Origin: Citrobacter amalonaticus Y19
GTDB lineage: Bacteria; Pseudomonadota; Gammaproteobacteria; Enterobacterales; Enterobacteriaceae
DNA: 64,000 nucleotides
NCBI RefSeq assembly: GCF_000981805.1
Contig: NZ_CP011132.1
Location: forward strand, 1,736,001-1,800,000
Reading direction: 5' to 3'
The translations under genes were made by a program, and so were the position numbers. The notes below the pieces were generated by a model. That model was not told the DNA's origin and searched no databases. It worked only from the letters and a program-made list of their open reading frames with translations. Of the stretch, positions 34,457-44,271 are shown piece by piece (position 1 is the first letter of the stretch; every line of letters starts with the position of its first letter).

Positions 34457-36391
34457 ATGTTTCAGGACAACCCGCTGCTAGCGCAGCTTAAACAGCAACT
34501 GCATTCCCAAACGCCACGCGCCGAAGGGGTGGTAAAAGCCACGGAAAAGGGCTTTGGCTTCCTGGAAGTCGATGCGCAAAAAAGTTATTTCATCCCCCCG
34601 CCGCAGATGAAAAAAGTGATGCATGGTGACCGTATCATCGCCGTCATCCACACTGAAAAAGATCGTGAATCTGCGGAACCGGAGGAACTGGTTGAGCCGT
34701 TCCTGACCCGTTTTGTCGGTAAAGTGCAGGGTAAGAACGATCGCCTGTCCATCGTGCCGGATCATCCGCTGTTGAAAGACGCTATCCCCTGCCGCGCCGC
34801 ACGCGGTGTGGACCATGAATTTAAAGAGGGTGACTGGGCCGTTGCTGAAATGCGCCGTCATCCACTCAAAGGCGACCGCACCTTCTACGCTGAATTAACC
34901 CAGTTCATCACTTTCGCTGACGACCACTTTGTACCGTGGTGGGTCACCCTGGCGCGTCACAATCTTGAGAAAGAAGCGCCGGACGGCGTGGCGACGGAAA
35001 TGCTGGATGAAGGTCTGGAACGTCAGGATCTGACAGCGCTGAATTTTGTCACCATCGACAGCGCCAGCACAGAAGATATGGACGATGCGCTGTATGCTGA
35101 AGAACTGGCCGACGGCAAACTGCAACTGACCGTGGCGATTGCCGATCCTACCGCCTGGATAGCCGAAGGCAGTAAGCTGGATAGCGCCGCGAAGATCCGT
35201 GCGTTCACCAACTATTTGCCAGGCTTCAATATTCCGATGCTGCCGCGCGAGCTGTCTGACGACCTTTGCTCGCTGCGCGCCAATGAAGTGCGTCCGGTGC
35301 TCGCCTGTCGCATGACCATTGCCGCAGATGGCGCCATCGAAGATGACATCACATTCTTCGCCGCCACGATTGAGTCAAAAGCGAAACTGGCTTATGACAA
35401 CGTCTCTGACTGGCTGGAAAATAGCGGTAGCTGGCAGCCTGAAAGCGAAGAAATCGCGCAGCAGATTCGCCTGCTGCAACGCATTTGCCTGAACCGCGGC
35501 GAGTGGCGTCATCACCATGCTCTGGTGTTTAAAGATCGCCCTGACTACCGCTTCATTCTCGGTGAAAAAGGCGAAGTGCTCGATATCGTTGCAGAGCCGC
35601 GCCGTATCGCGAACCGGATTGTCGAAGAGTCAATGATTGCCGCCAACATCTGTGCCGCACGCGTGCTGCGCGACAAACTCGGCTTTGGCATTTACAACGT
35701 TCATCTGGGCTTTGATCCGGCCAATGCCGACGCGCTGGCCGCGCTGCTGCAATCCCACGGGATGCATGTGGATGCCGAAGAAGTATTGACCCTCGAAGGC
35801 TTTTGCAAACTGCGTCGTGAACTGGATGCACAACCGTCGGGTTTCCTCGACAGCCGCATTCGTCGCTTCCAGTCCTTTGCGGAAATCAGCACCGAGCCGG
35901 GCCCGCACTTTGGGCTGGGTCTGGAGGCTTACGCCACCTGGACGTCGCCGATTCGCAAATATGGCGATATGATCAACCATCGTCTGCTGAAGGCCGTCAT
36001 CAAAGGCGAAAGCATTAGCCGTCCACAGGAAGAGGTCACCGTACAGATGGCAGAGCGCCGTCGCCTGAACCGGATGGCGGAACGCGATGTTGGCGACTGG
36101 CTGTATGCCCGTTTCCTGAGCGATAAAGCCGGGACGGATACCCGCTTCGCGGCGGAGATCATCGATGTCAGCCGTGGTGGGATGCGTGTACGCCTGGTGG
36201 ATAACGGTGCGGTTGCTTTTATCCCTGCGCCATTCCTGCACGCCGTACGTGACGAACTGGTTTGCAGCCAGGAAAGCGGCACCATCCAGATTAAAGGTGA
36301 AACCGTCTATAAAGTGACGGATGTGATTGATGTCACCATCGCCGAAGTGCGAATGGAAACCCGCAGCATCATCGCCCGTCCTGCCGCCTGA
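34457..36391 (+). CDS. rnb: Exoribonuclease II
   Basis: 644 residues, same length as E. coli RNase II, a processive 3'-5' exoribonuclease of mRNA. Order: two cold-shock domains (about 1-180), the RNB catalytic domain (about 190-520) and an S1 domain (about 560-644). The catalytic acidic cluster is in TIDSASTEDMDDALY, with Asp201, 207, 209 and 210 by E. coli count. The tail RIVEESMIAANICAARVL and WTSPIRKYGDMINHR are typical. Confidence 0.97.
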   Translation: MFQDNPLLAQLKQQLHSQTPRAEGVVKATEKGFGFLEVDAQKSYFIPPPQMKKVMHGDRIIAVIHTEKDRESAEPEELVEPFLTRFVGKVQGKNDRLSIVPDHPLLKDAIPCRAARGVDHEFKEGDWAVAEMRRHPLKGDRTFYAELTQFITFADDHFVPWWVTLARHNLEKEAPDGVATEMLDEGLERQDLTALNFVTIDSASTEDMDDALYAEELADGKLQLTVAIADPTAWIAEGSKLDSAAKIRAFTNYLPGFNIPMLPRELSDDLCSLRANEVRPVLACRMTIAADGAIEDDITFFAATIESKAKLAYDNVSDWLENSGSWQPESEEIAQQIRLLQRICLNRGEWRHHHALVFKDRPDYRFILGEKGEVLDIVAEPRRIANRIVEESMIAANICAARVLRDKLGFGIYNVHLGFDPANADALAALLQSHGMHVDAEEVLTLEGFCKLRRELDAQPSGFLDSRIRRFQSFAEISTEPGPHFGLGLEAYATWTSPIRKYGDMINHRLLKAVIKGESISRPQEEVTVQMAERRRLNRMAERDVGDWLYARFLSDKAGTDTRFAAEIIDVSRGGMRVRLVDNGAVAFIPAPFLHAVRDELVCSQESGTIQIKGETVYKVTDVIDVTIAEVRMETRSIIARPAA

Positions 36392-36404
36392 CGACCCGCC
36401 CTGT

Positions 36405-36440
36405 AACGGCCTTTTCTTTTGTGGAAAGGCCGTTTTCTTT
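36405..36440 (+). terminator. rnb terminator
   Basis: AACGGCCTTT (36405-36414) pairs with AAAGGCCGTT (36425-36434), then TTCTTTT. Rho-independent terminator 14 bp after the rnb stop. Confidence 0.85.
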
Positions 36441-36639
36441 TCCCCAAATCGCCTTTCTCTCACTACACTCTGACTGTCAGCCGGATATATTTTCAACCGC
36501 GCCTATGCTTTTTCCCGAATCTGAATTACAAATAAATACATAAACAAAACAAGATGTTCAGCTATCGTGATTTTTAATTAAGGCTGGCTAATCCCTTCCA
36601 TTAAGGGTTGTTCGCGCTTTAAACGGGAGGGGGTTCATT

Positions 36640-38634
36640 GTGAAAGACATTCTGGAGTCCGCAACGTTGTATAGCTTTCTGGGTACTCACACGCCCTACT
36701 GGCGTTTGTCAGAAAATTCCAACACCCTGCATTTGTCCGTCACCGAAGCGACCGACCGTGCAGAGAGCGTTGAACTAGCGCCCGAGCAGGCCGAGCGGAT
36801 CCGCGAAATGACCGTCATCACCTCCAGCCTGATGATGACGCTCCCCTTTGACGACAACGATATCCCGGTGCATCTGGTAGGTCGTAAAATCAGCAAGCAT
36901 GAATGGGCGGGCAGCGCGTCGGCCTGGCACGATACGCCTTCTGTGGCGCGCGATCTGGTCAAGGGGCTGTCGTTTGCTGAACAGGTGGTGTCTGAAGCCA
37001 ACTCGGCCATTGTGATCCTCGACAGTCGGGGCAACATTCAGCGCTTCAACCGCCTGTGTGAAGAGTACACCGGGCTGAAAGAGCAAGAAGTAATTGGGCA
37101 GAGCGTCTTCAGGCTCTTTATGAGCCGTCGGGAAGCCGCCGCCTCTCGTCGCAACATCAGCGGTTTCTTTCGCAACGGCAATTCGTATGAAGTTGAGCTC
37201 TGGGTACAGACCCGCAAAGGTCAGCGGCTGTTCCTGTTCCGCAATAAATTTGTCCACAGCGGCAGCGGGAAGAATGAAATCTATCTGATCTGCTCCGGCA
37301 CTGACATTACGGAAGAACGGCGCGCGCAGGAACGATTACGCGTGCTGGCGAATACCGACACGATTACCGGTTTGCCAAACCGCAATGCTATTCATGAACT
37401 GATCAATGACGCCATCGATCAGGCGGTTGGAGACAGCCAGGTGGGCATTGTCTATCTCGACCTGGATAATTTCAAAAAGGTGAACGATGCCTATGGTCAT
37501 ATGTTTGGTGATCAGCTTTTACAGGCGGTGTCATTAGCGCTTCTGAGTTGTCTGGATGAAAATCAAGTGCTGGCTCGCCTCGGCGGTGATGAGTTTATTG
37601 TACTGGCCAGCCAGACATCCCAGAGCTCGCTTGAGGCGGTCGCCTCGCGGATCCTCACCCGATTACGCCAGCCCTTCCGTATCGGCCTGATAGAAGTCTA
37701 CACGGGCTGTTCTGTCGGTATCGCGATGGCGCCACAGCACGGTGATAATAGCGGCGATCTGATCCGCAATGCCGATACCGCGATGTACACCGTCAAAGAA
37801 GGCGGACGCGGCCAGTTTTGCGTCTTCTCGCCGGAAATGAACGAGCGCGTTTTCGAATACCTGTGGCTGGACACCAACCTGCGCAAAGCGCTGGAAAACG
37901 ATCAGTTGCTGATTCACTATCAGCCGAAAGTGACCTGGCGAGGTGAAGTTCGCAGTCTTGAGGCGCTGGTGCGCTGGCAATCCCCTGAACGCGGGCTAAT
38001 CCCACCGCTGGAGTTCATCTCTTATGCCGAGGAGTCCGGGCTGATCGTGCCGCTAGGCCGCTGGGTGATCCTCGACGTTGTGCGCCAGGTCGCGAAATGG
38101 CGTGATAAAGGCATCAACTTGCGCGTGGCGGTTAACATCTCCGCCCGTCAACTGACCGACCAGACAATCTTCACCGATCTGAAGCAAGTGTTGCACGAGC
38201 TCAATTTTGAATATTGCCCTATCGATGTCGAACTGACGGAGAGTTGCCTGATTGAAAACGAAGCGCTCGCGCTGTCCGTTATTCAGCAGTTTAGCCAGCT
38301 CGGCGCCCAGGTGCATCTGGATGACTTTGGCACTGGCTATTCTTCGCTTTCACAACTGACGCGTTTTCCAATTGATGCCATCAAGCTGGATCAGATTTTC
38401 GTCCGCGACATTCACAAAAAATCGGTCTCGCAATCAATGGTCCGTGCGATTGTCGCCGTGGCGCAAGCGTTGAATCTACAGGTGATCGCCGAAGGCGTGG
38501 AAAGCGCCAAAGAGGATGCTTTTTTAACGAAAAACGGCGTCAATGAGCGACAAGGCTTTCTATTTGCCAAACCGATGCCTGCCGCCGTGTTTGAGCGCTG
38601 GTACAAACGTTATCTCAATAAGAAAAAGCGTTAA
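36640..38634 (+). CDS. pdeR: Cyclic-di-GMP phosphodiesterase PdeR (Gmr)
   Basis: 664 residues: N-terminal region, PAS domain (about 105-225), GGDEF domain with an intact GGDEF near residues 315 and EAL domain with LEALVRW and a later DDFGTGYSSL. In E. coli PdeR (661 aa) breaks down c-di-GMP and acts as the trigger enzyme on DgcM-MlrA that sets curli (csgD) expression. The start is a GTG at 36640 behind GGGAGGGGG. K-12 has the same order rnb-pdeR-yciZ. Confidence 0.93.
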   Translation: MKDILESATLYSFLGTHTPYWRLSENSNTLHLSVTEATDRAESVELAPEQAERIREMTVITSSLMMTLPFDDNDIPVHLVGRKISKHEWAGSASAWHDTPSVARDLVKGLSFAEQVVSEANSAIVILDSRGNIQRFNRLCEEYTGLKEQEVIGQSVFRLFMSRREAAASRRNISGFFRNGNSYEVELWVQTRKGQRLFLFRNKFVHSGSGKNEIYLICSGTDITEERRAQERLRVLANTDTITGLPNRNAIHELINDAIDQAVGDSQVGIVYLDLDNFKKVNDAYGHMFGDQLLQAVSLALLSCLDENQVLARLGGDEFIVLASQTSQSSLEAVASRILTRLRQPFRIGLIEVYTGCSVGIAMAPQHGDNSGDLIRNADTAMYTVKEGGRGQFCVFSPEMNERVFEYLWLDTNLRKALENDQLLIHYQPKVTWRGEVRSLEALVRWQSPERGLIPPLEFISYAEESGLIVPLGRWVILDVVRQVAKWRDKGINLRVAVNISARQLTDQTIFTDLKQVLHELNFEYCPIDVELTESCLIENEALALSVIQQFSQLGAQVHLDDFGTGYSSLSQLTRFPIDAIKLDQIFVRDIHKKSVSQSMVRAIVAVAQALNLQVIAEGVESAKEDAFLTKNGVNERQGFLFAKPMPAAVFERWYKRYLNKKKR

Positions 38635-38655
38635 GCGGACAAAATGATCGCCCGA

Positions 38656-38678
38656 GCGAAACGGAAAGTTTCGCTTTT
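38656..38678 (+). terminator. pdeR terminator
   Basis: GCGAAAC (38656-38662), five-base loop, GTTTCGC (38668-38674), then TTTTC. Moderate rho-independent terminator. Confidence 0.75.
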
Positions 38679-38816
38679 CGCCTTATACATATCTGTATGT
38701 ATTCGCAGAATATATAATATTCTCTAATGCTTCTGGCGAGGCTGAATTTTCCCTTCTCTTTTGCCGTCATTTTTTGCATCATTAACCTCTCTCATTATTT
38801 GACAAAGGATCCCCCC

Positions 38817-38999
38817 ATGTCTGATATCGATGCTAAACGGGTTGCCGAGCGTATTGATACCGTGCTTGATATCCTGGTGGCCGGTGATGTCCACTCCGCC
38901 ATCCATAATCTCGAAATTCTGAAGGCGGAATTGTTGAGCAAGGTGCAGGATGAAGCCGTATCATCGACGACCAAACCCCGGGCACCGTGGGAGATCTGA
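38817..38999 (+). CDS. yciZ: YciZ, UPF0509 small protein
   Basis: 60 residues, MSDIDAKRVAERIDTVLDIL onwards, matching E. coli YciZ (57 aa) with a three-residue longer variable stretch before the final PRAPWEI. The ATG at 38817 has AAGGA seven bases upstream. The frame is open 30 codons further upstream but without family similarity. Function unknown; mostly helical. Confidence 0.9.
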   Translation: MSDIDAKRVAERIDTVLDILVAGDVHSAIHNLEILKAELLSKVQDEAVSSTTKPRAPWEI

Positions 39000-39087
39000 T
39001 TTTTTCGCGCGTGGTGTGTCGCCAGGATGTCGCACCGCCGCCTGTGTTTAATCTTCGCGGTATATTACCGCTATAAAAACTAGAGCT

Positions 39088-39837
39088 ATGAACTCCCGAC
39101 AACAAAAAATTTTGCAAATGGTCATTGATAAAGGTCAGATGAGTGTCTCTGAACTGGCTAAAATCACTGGCGTTTCCGAAGTCACTATTCGACAGGATCT
39201 GAACACTCTCGAGAAGCAGAGTTTTCTGCGCCGTGCGCACGGTTTCGCCGTTTCGCTGGATAGCGAAGACGTGGAAACCAGGATGATGACCAACTACACC
39301 CTGAAGCGTCAGCTCGCGGAGTTCGCGGCGTCGCTGGTCAGCCCTGGCGAGACGGTGTTCATTGAAAATGGCAGCAGCAATGCCCTGCTGGCAAGAACGC
39401 TGGCAGAACAGAAAGATGTCACCATCATTACGGTCAGTAGTTACATAGCACACCTGTTGAAAGCGACGCCCTGTGAAGTGATCCTGCTTGGCGGTATTTA
39501 TCAGAAAAAGAGCGAAAGCATGGTGGGACCGCTTACCCGTCAGTTCATCCAACAGGTTCATTTCAGTAAGGCGTTTATTGGCATTGATGGCTGGCAGACC
39601 GAAACGGGTTTCACGGGTCGCGACATGATGCGGGCTGATGTGGTCAATGCCGTGCTGGAGAAAGGATCGGAAGCCATTGTACTGACTGACAGTTCGAAAT
39701 TTGGCGCGGTCCATCCGTACACGCTTGGCCCGATCGAGCGGTTTAGCCGCGTGATCACCGACGCCAGAATCAGTGCCAGCGACCGTAAACTGATGGAACA
39801 TCGTGGCCTGACCGTTAATATCGTCGACGCTGAGTAA
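39088..39837 (+). CDS. yciT: DeoR-family regulator YciT
   Basis: 249 residues as in E. coli YciT. The N-terminal winged helix (1-56) has ITGVSEVTIRQDLNTLEKQ; the C-terminal DeoR sensor domain shows VFIENGSSNALLARTL and VLTDSSKFGAV. The family normally senses a phosphorylated sugar; the ligand of YciT is not established. It lies just upstream of osmB. Confidence 0.93.
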   Translation: MNSRQQKILQMVIDKGQMSVSELAKITGVSEVTIRQDLNTLEKQSFLRRAHGFAVSLDSEDVETRMMTNYTLKRQLAEFAASLVSPGETVFIENGSSNALLARTLAEQKDVTIITVSSYIAHLLKATPCEVILLGGIYQKKSESMVGPLTRQFIQQVHFSKAFIGIDGWQTETGFTGRDMMRADVVNAVLEKGSEAIVLTDSSKFGAVHPYTLGPIERFSRVITDARISASDRKLMEHRGLTVNIVDAE

Positions 39838-39843
39838 AATATC

Positions 39844-39876
39844 CGCAAATGATTTGTTCGCCGCAGATCATTTGCG
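39844..39876. other. Ten-base inverted repeat after yciT
   Basis: CGCAAATGAT (39844-39853) and ATCATTTGCG (39867-39876) are perfect complements around 13 bases. It starts six bases after the yciT stop and has no T run. It may be a processed 3' end or an operator in the 258-bp region upstream of osmB; the rest of that gap holds no gene. Confidence 0.5.
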
Positions 39877-40095
39877 CTCTGAGACTATTCTGACTCCCTA
39901 ATTAAGACTATTTACCTGTTGTTCACAGGCCAAAGTCGTAAAATTAATAGTAGCGATATAACAGGAAGTGACTATCACCTGCGTGATATTACCCTGCGCA
40001 ATAAGGTTTCACGGATGCCCACTTTAATGACTGATATTTTAACTATAGTTAAAGAGAGCTTACTTCCGTGAATCGTTAATTCAGGAGAAAGTATT

Positions 40096-40314
40096 ATGTT
40101 TGTAACGAGCAAAAAAATGACCGCCGCTGTGCTGGCGATTGCCCTGGCAATGTCTCTGAGCGCCTGTTCTAACTGGTCTAAACGTGACCGTAACACCGCC
40201 ATTGGCGCGGGTGCGGGTGCATTAGGTGGTGCAGTCTTAACAGATGGCAGCACGCTGGGTACACTGGGTGGCGCCGCGGTCGGTGGTATTATCGGCCACC
40301 AGGTAGGTAAATAA
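40096..40314 (+). CDS. osmB: Osmotically inducible lipoprotein OsmB
   Basis: 72-residue outer membrane lipoprotein. Signal peptide with lipobox LSAC and lipid-bearing Cys24, followed by a glycine-zipper stretch (AIGAGAGALGGAV ... GGAAVGGIIGHQVG). In E. coli it is induced by osmotic stress and stationary phase. AGGAG precedes the ATG. Confidence 0.96.
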   Translation: MFVTSKKMTAAVLAIALAMSLSACSNWSKRDRNTAIGAGAGALGGAVLTDGSTLGTLGGAAVGGIIGHQVGK

Positions 40315-40408
40315 TCGTAAATAATCTACGGTTGTCCGGCTCGATATAATAATACGATTATTTCTTTCTGGTCTGCACTACACAATTTATTTAGCAGTAG
40401 AAATTAAA

Positions 40409-40435
40409 GCCACGATATTTATATCGTGGCTTTTT
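40409..40435. terminator. Bidirectional terminator osmB/yciH
   Basis: GCCACGATA (40409-40417) pairs with TATCGTGGC (40422-40430), flanked by T run on the right and A-rich sequence on the left, so it can serve both convergent genes. Confidence 0.88.
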
Positions 40436-40437
40436 CA

Positions 40438-40764
40438 TCAACCGCCCGCCAGTTTCACTTTCAGGCCTTTGGCTTCCAGCAACGACTTAATTAAATCGCG
40501 CTTATCGCCCTGAATTTCAATTACGCCGTCTTTCACTGCTCCGCCACAGCCGCATTTTTTCTTTAGTTCAGCGGCCAGTTTGCTGAGTTCGTCGTCATCC
40601 AGATCAACGCCGGTAATCAGGCAGACGCCCTTCCCTTTACGGCCGCTGGTCTGGCGCTGGATACGGACAATTCCATCGCCTTTCGGACGTTCAGGCGCGG
40701 CTTTAGGTTCCTCAATCCGCCCGCTCTCGGTTGAATAGACCAGACGACTGTTCGAATCGCTCAT
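40438..40764 (-). CDS. yciH: YciH, eIF1/SUI1-like protein
   Basis: 108 residues with a SUI1 domain over the last 80. It shows GVCLITGVDLDDDELSKLAA and KKKCGCGGAVKDGVIEIQGD, typical of the bacterial eIF1 relative that influences start-codon fidelity. The start overlaps the pyrF stop by one base, so the two are co-translated. Confidence 0.94.
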   Translation of the reverse strand: MSDSNSRLVYSTESGRIEEPKAAPERPKGDGIVRIQRQTSGRKGKGVCLITGVDLDDDELSKLAAELKKKCGCGGAVKDGVIEIQGDKRDLIKSLLEAKGLKVKLAGG

Positions 40765-41501
40765 TACGCCTCCCGTTTCAGTGATGCGTTAATTGCCTTC
40801 AGCGTCTGCGCCGGGTCGTCTGACTGCGTCACCGGACGTCCGATAACCATATAATCCACTCCCGCCACCAGCGCCTGCTCAGGGGTCATAATCCGCCGCT
40901 GATCGCCAGCAGCACTACCCTGCGGACGGATGCCCGGGGTGACAAGTTTGAAATCCCGACCAAACGCTTGTTTAAAGCGTACCGCTTCCTGGGCTGAGCA
41001 GACCACGCCATCCAGACCACATTTTTGCGTCAGTGCCGCCAGGCGTTCGGCATGTTCATCAGGTGACAGTGTCACGCCAATGTCCACTAAGTCGCTGGCT
41101 TCCATGCTGGTCAACACAGTGACCGCGATTAATAACGGCGCATCCTTGCCAAACGGCAGCAGAGCTTCGCGAGCGGCGGTCATCATTCTCGCCCCGCCCG
41201 ACGCATGAACATTAACCATCCAGACGCCAAGATCCGCTGCCGCAGCTACCGCATGGGCTGCGGTGTTCGGGATATCATGGAATTTCAGATCCAGAAAGAT
41301 ATCAAAGCCACGTTGCTGGAGATCGCGAACCAGTTGAGGTCCAAACAGCGTGAACATCTCTTTGCCAACTTTCAGACGGCAGTCGCGCGGATCGATTCGG
41401 TCGACAAACGCCAGAGCGCTATCGCGATTATTATAATCGAGAGCCACAACAACAGGAGAATCGGTAGTCGCGCGGGGAGAAGATGATGCAGTTAACGTCA
41501 T
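40764..41501 (-). CDS. pyrF: Orotidine 5'-phosphate decarboxylase
   Basis: 245 residues; last step of UMP synthesis. The catalytic set is Asp22, Lys44 and DLKFHD (Asp71, Lys73, Asp76). GYMVIGRPV-like VDYMVIGRPVTQ near the end binds phosphate. Operon pyrF-yciH as in E. coli. Confidence 0.97.
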   Translation of the reverse strand: MTLTASSSPRATTDSPVVVALDYNNRDSALAFVDRIDPRDCRLKVGKEMFTLFGPQLVRDLQQRGFDIFLDLKFHDIPNTAAHAVAAAADLGVWMVNVHASGGARMMTAAREALLPFGKDAPLLIAVTVLTSMEASDLVDIGVTLSPDEHAERLAALTQKCGLDGVVCSAQEAVRFKQAFGRDFKLVTPGIRPQGSAAGDQRRIMTPEQALVAGVDYMVIGRPVTQSDDPAQTLKAINASLKREA

Positions 41502-41676
41502 AACCAGGCCTTCTTGCTAAGGGGGCAAATGGGTAAACGGCGTGCATTCTACCTGCCAGGCGCAAAAATTAACAGGCGTGATTACACCTCTGCCAGGCGA
41601 TGTGGCACAGATGCCAATGTGGGGTTGTGAATTAATTCATCAGGATGTTGTAACTAAAATACGATCTTTTTAAAAA

Positions 41677-42846
41677 TTACAGTCCATCCAGTCCGCGAAT
41701 TGGCTTAATCGTTGACCAGGCGCGGCAGGAAGGACAGTGCCAGTACAGCGTATAGGCAGTGAAACCGCATTTAGAGCAGCGGTAGCGTGGTTTGCTGCGT
41801 ACCTGCTCGCCTACCATATCACGCAGCACCATCAGGCTCTCTTTCGCACGGCCCTCTTCGGCTTCGTTAAGGTGATAGTCCATCAGCTTATGGAAAACGC
41901 GCATCGTCGGATGCCGCTGGAGCTGGCGGGTAATATAGACCTGTGCGGTCTCCGTCCCTTCGCGAGCCTCGAGAATATCGGCCAGCATCAGTTCTGCGGC
42001 AGCACCCGTGTTTTCTTCTACCGCACGGCGCAGGAATTCCGCCCATTCATCATTTTTACCTAACTGCTGGTAGCAGGTCTGGAGCATTTCCAGCGTTTCG
42101 CTGACCAGTTCTTTATCCTGGGAAATCACCCGCTGGAGACATTCAACGGCCTTCGCATAATCCCCCTTCGCTATCCAGACACGCCCCATCATGATAGAGA
42201 CCCTGGCGCTATTTTTATCCGCTGCGGCCCCTTTTTTCAGCAGCGCCATGGCGCGATCCATGTCGTCGCTACCCATCTGCTGCAACGCCAGCTCACAGTA
42301 AAAATGGGCGATCTCAATACGCTGCTTGTCTTTACCCAGTTTCACCAGACGTTCGGCAACCTCAATGGCCTTCTGCCAGTCGCTGGTTGCCTGATATATC
42401 TGCAACAGTTGTTGCAACGCGCCGACGCGAAAATCGGTTTCATCGGTAAGCTGATTAAACATATCTTCCGCCCGGTCATACAAACCGGCGGCCATGTAAT
42501 CGCGGCCTAGCTGCTGAACCGCCAGCAGTCGTTGTTCATAGGTCAGCGAGGCGCTTTCCATGAGGGTTTGGTGAATACGGATGGCGCGGTCAACTTCGCC
42601 GCGAGAACGGAACAGGTTTCCGAGGGTGAGATGAGCCTCAACGGTGCCGGTATCCTCTTTCAACATGTCGAGGAACAGATCCACCGCTTTATCTTGTTGG
42701 TTGCTCAGGAGGAAGTTAACGCCCGCGACGTAATCACGGGAAAGGCGGTTAGCTTCATCCTGTTTTGTTTGTTGCACACTTCTGCGACCCATATACCAGC
42801 CATAGGCGGCAGCAACAGGTAAAAGCAGAAACAACAACTCCAGCAT
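41677..42846 (-). CDS. lapB: LPS assembly regulator LapB (YciM)
   Basis: 389 residues. One N-terminal membrane helix (about 2-18) anchors a cytoplasmic array of TPR repeats (about 35-330) and a C-terminal rubredoxin-like metal site with CSKC and CPSC. LapB promotes degradation of LpxC by FtsH and so balances lipopolysaccharide and phospholipid. It starts six bases after lapA. Confidence 0.95.
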   Translation of the reverse strand: MLELLFLLLPVAAAYGWYMGRRSVQQTKQDEANRLSRDYVAGVNFLLSNQQDKAVDLFLDMLKEDTGTVEAHLTLGNLFRSRGEVDRAIRIHQTLMESASLTYEQRLLAVQQLGRDYMAAGLYDRAEDMFNQLTDETDFRVGALQQLLQIYQATSDWQKAIEVAERLVKLGKDKQRIEIAHFYCELALQQMGSDDMDRAMALLKKGAAADKNSARVSIMMGRVWIAKGDYAKAVECLQRVISQDKELVSETLEMLQTCYQQLGKNDEWAEFLRRAVEENTGAAAELMLADILEAREGTETAQVYITRQLQRHPTMRVFHKLMDYHLNEAEEGRAKESLMVLRDMVGEQVRSKPRYRCSKCGFTAYTLYWHCPSCRAWSTIKPIRGLDGL

Positions 42847-42852
42847 AAACGA

Positions 42853-43161
42853 TTATTCCTTCGCGACCGACGTACCAGGCGTCACCACAACGTCAGTCGC
42901 AGGCGAGAGCTGGTTTTCCAGTCGTTTAATTTTACGTTCAGCCCGCGCCAGAGAAACACGAACCCGCAACCAGAAAAGCCCGCAGATCAACCAACCAATG
43001 GCGAAACCCGCGGCGAACAAAACGGCCAACAAGGTTGAGATACGATACTCGCCCTGAGCCAACAGGTAATTAAAGGTCACCTGTTGATCGTTCTGCGCAC
43101 CCAATGTTACCGAGATAACAAATATCGCCAACACCAGTAAGAAAATGAGTAGATATTTCAC
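42853..43161 (-). CDS. lapA: LPS assembly protein LapA (YciS)
   Basis: 102-residue inner membrane protein with two hydrophobic segments (3-21 and 42-66) and a coiled-coil-like C-terminal tail. It works with LapB; both are in one operon under heat-shock control in E. coli. Confidence 0.94.
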   Translation of the reverse strand: MKYLLIFLLVLAIFVISVTLGAQNDQQVTFNYLLAQGEYRISTLLAVLFAAGFAIGWLICGLFWLRVRVSLARAERKIKRLENQLSPATDVVVTPGTSVAKE

Positions 43162-43311
43162 ATTACTTCCCGTTATGTGGTTTAAGCGAATAAATCGTGT
43201 TCAACTTACCGCATTTAGCCTTTTAAATTACCATTTTCACGGCGTGCGCGAAATGGGAAAGCAGTCGGCTATCGGATGATTTAAGGGCAAACCGGGTAAA
43301 ATCAACCCTGG

Positions 43312-44076
43312 TCAGCGGTTTTGCTCGCGCTCGACAATCTCCTGTCTTTCTTCCGGCGGCGGCGTGAGCGGCCCGCAGAACCGTTGCGCAAGCCAGGTGG
43401 CCAGCGTTACCAGCGCCCAGGAGATCAGCGTCGCGACCACCAGATCGCGCGGCCAGTGCATGCCCAACAGCAAGCGACTCCCCATGACGCCCGTCGCCCA
43501 CACCAGCAAAATGGCAATCGTCACCGTCCGCCGGCGCGGCCACAATAACCCCACGGCGAGCAGCGCCCAGCTTGCGGCAAACATTGTGTGTCCGGACGGA
43601 AACGCAAACCCGGTCTCATTTTGCCAGTGCTGGCGTAAAAACAACGGAATATCCTGCTGGGTTGAGAGTTGCTCCTTCACCAGGTCGCTGCGCTCCTTAC
43701 GTTTTAAAGTGTAGAACTCATCAACCGGGATATGATGCGTTTTTTCCAGCCATATCACGTAAGGACGAGGTTCCTGTACCTGGTCCTTAACCCACGACTT
43801 GACGCCCTGGCCAATCAGGATGGCAGCAGCCAGAACAGTAAAAAGCATCACCGCAGCTTTAAGACGAAAGCGTAAGCACCAGAAGAACCAGCCGCAAAGA
43901 ATAACATGCGTGATAACGCCCCACGGTTCGGTGACCGTTTCCGTTATCCAGTACATCGCTTTTAACCACCCGGAATCCGGACCTGGTTGCCAGTGCCAGC
44001 CGGACACCCACACGGCGACGGGCATAATCAGCAATAATCCCGCACCGGCCGCAGTACGCTTTGCAATCGACAGCAT
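43312..44076 (-). CDS. pgpB: Phosphatidylglycerophosphatase B
   Basis: 254-residue membrane phosphatase of the PAP2 family acting on phosphatidylglycerophosphate and undecaprenyl diphosphate. Three motifs are intact: Lys97 to Arg104 (KDQVQEPRP), PSGH with His163 at 160-163, and SRLLLGMHWPRD with His207. Six membrane segments. The ATG at 44076 follows AGAGGT; an upstream start at 44106 has no support. Confidence 0.95.
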   Translation of the reverse strand: MLSIAKRTAAGAGLLLIMPVAVWVSGWHWQPGPDSGWLKAMYWITETVTEPWGVITHVILCGWFFWCLRFRLKAAVMLFTVLAAAILIGQGVKSWVKDQVQEPRPYVIWLEKTHHIPVDEFYTLKRKERSDLVKEQLSTQQDIPLFLRQHWQNETGFAFPSGHTMFAASWALLAVGLLWPRRRTVTIAILLVWATGVMGSRLLLGMHWPRDLVVATLISWALVTLATWLAQRFCGPLTPPPEERQEIVEREQNR

Positions 44077-44271
44077 GAAAACCTCTTTGACGGATAAGTG
44101 CCACAATCATAACCGAAAAATCCCCTGTCCGGGAAATTGACAGATTTGTGCCATTCGCATGACGATTGCACGGCAGCGATTAGGTGAAGTCCGTTGCCTT
44201 ATGGCAAAATAAGAAGATAAGCCAACAGGCAACGGCACTACATCGCGTGCCGGCATTATCTGGAGAAACAC

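Noticed and set aside
38833..39801. 322-codon open frame opposite yciZ and yciT
   Set aside because: Spans two real genes on the other strand and has shadow-like composition.
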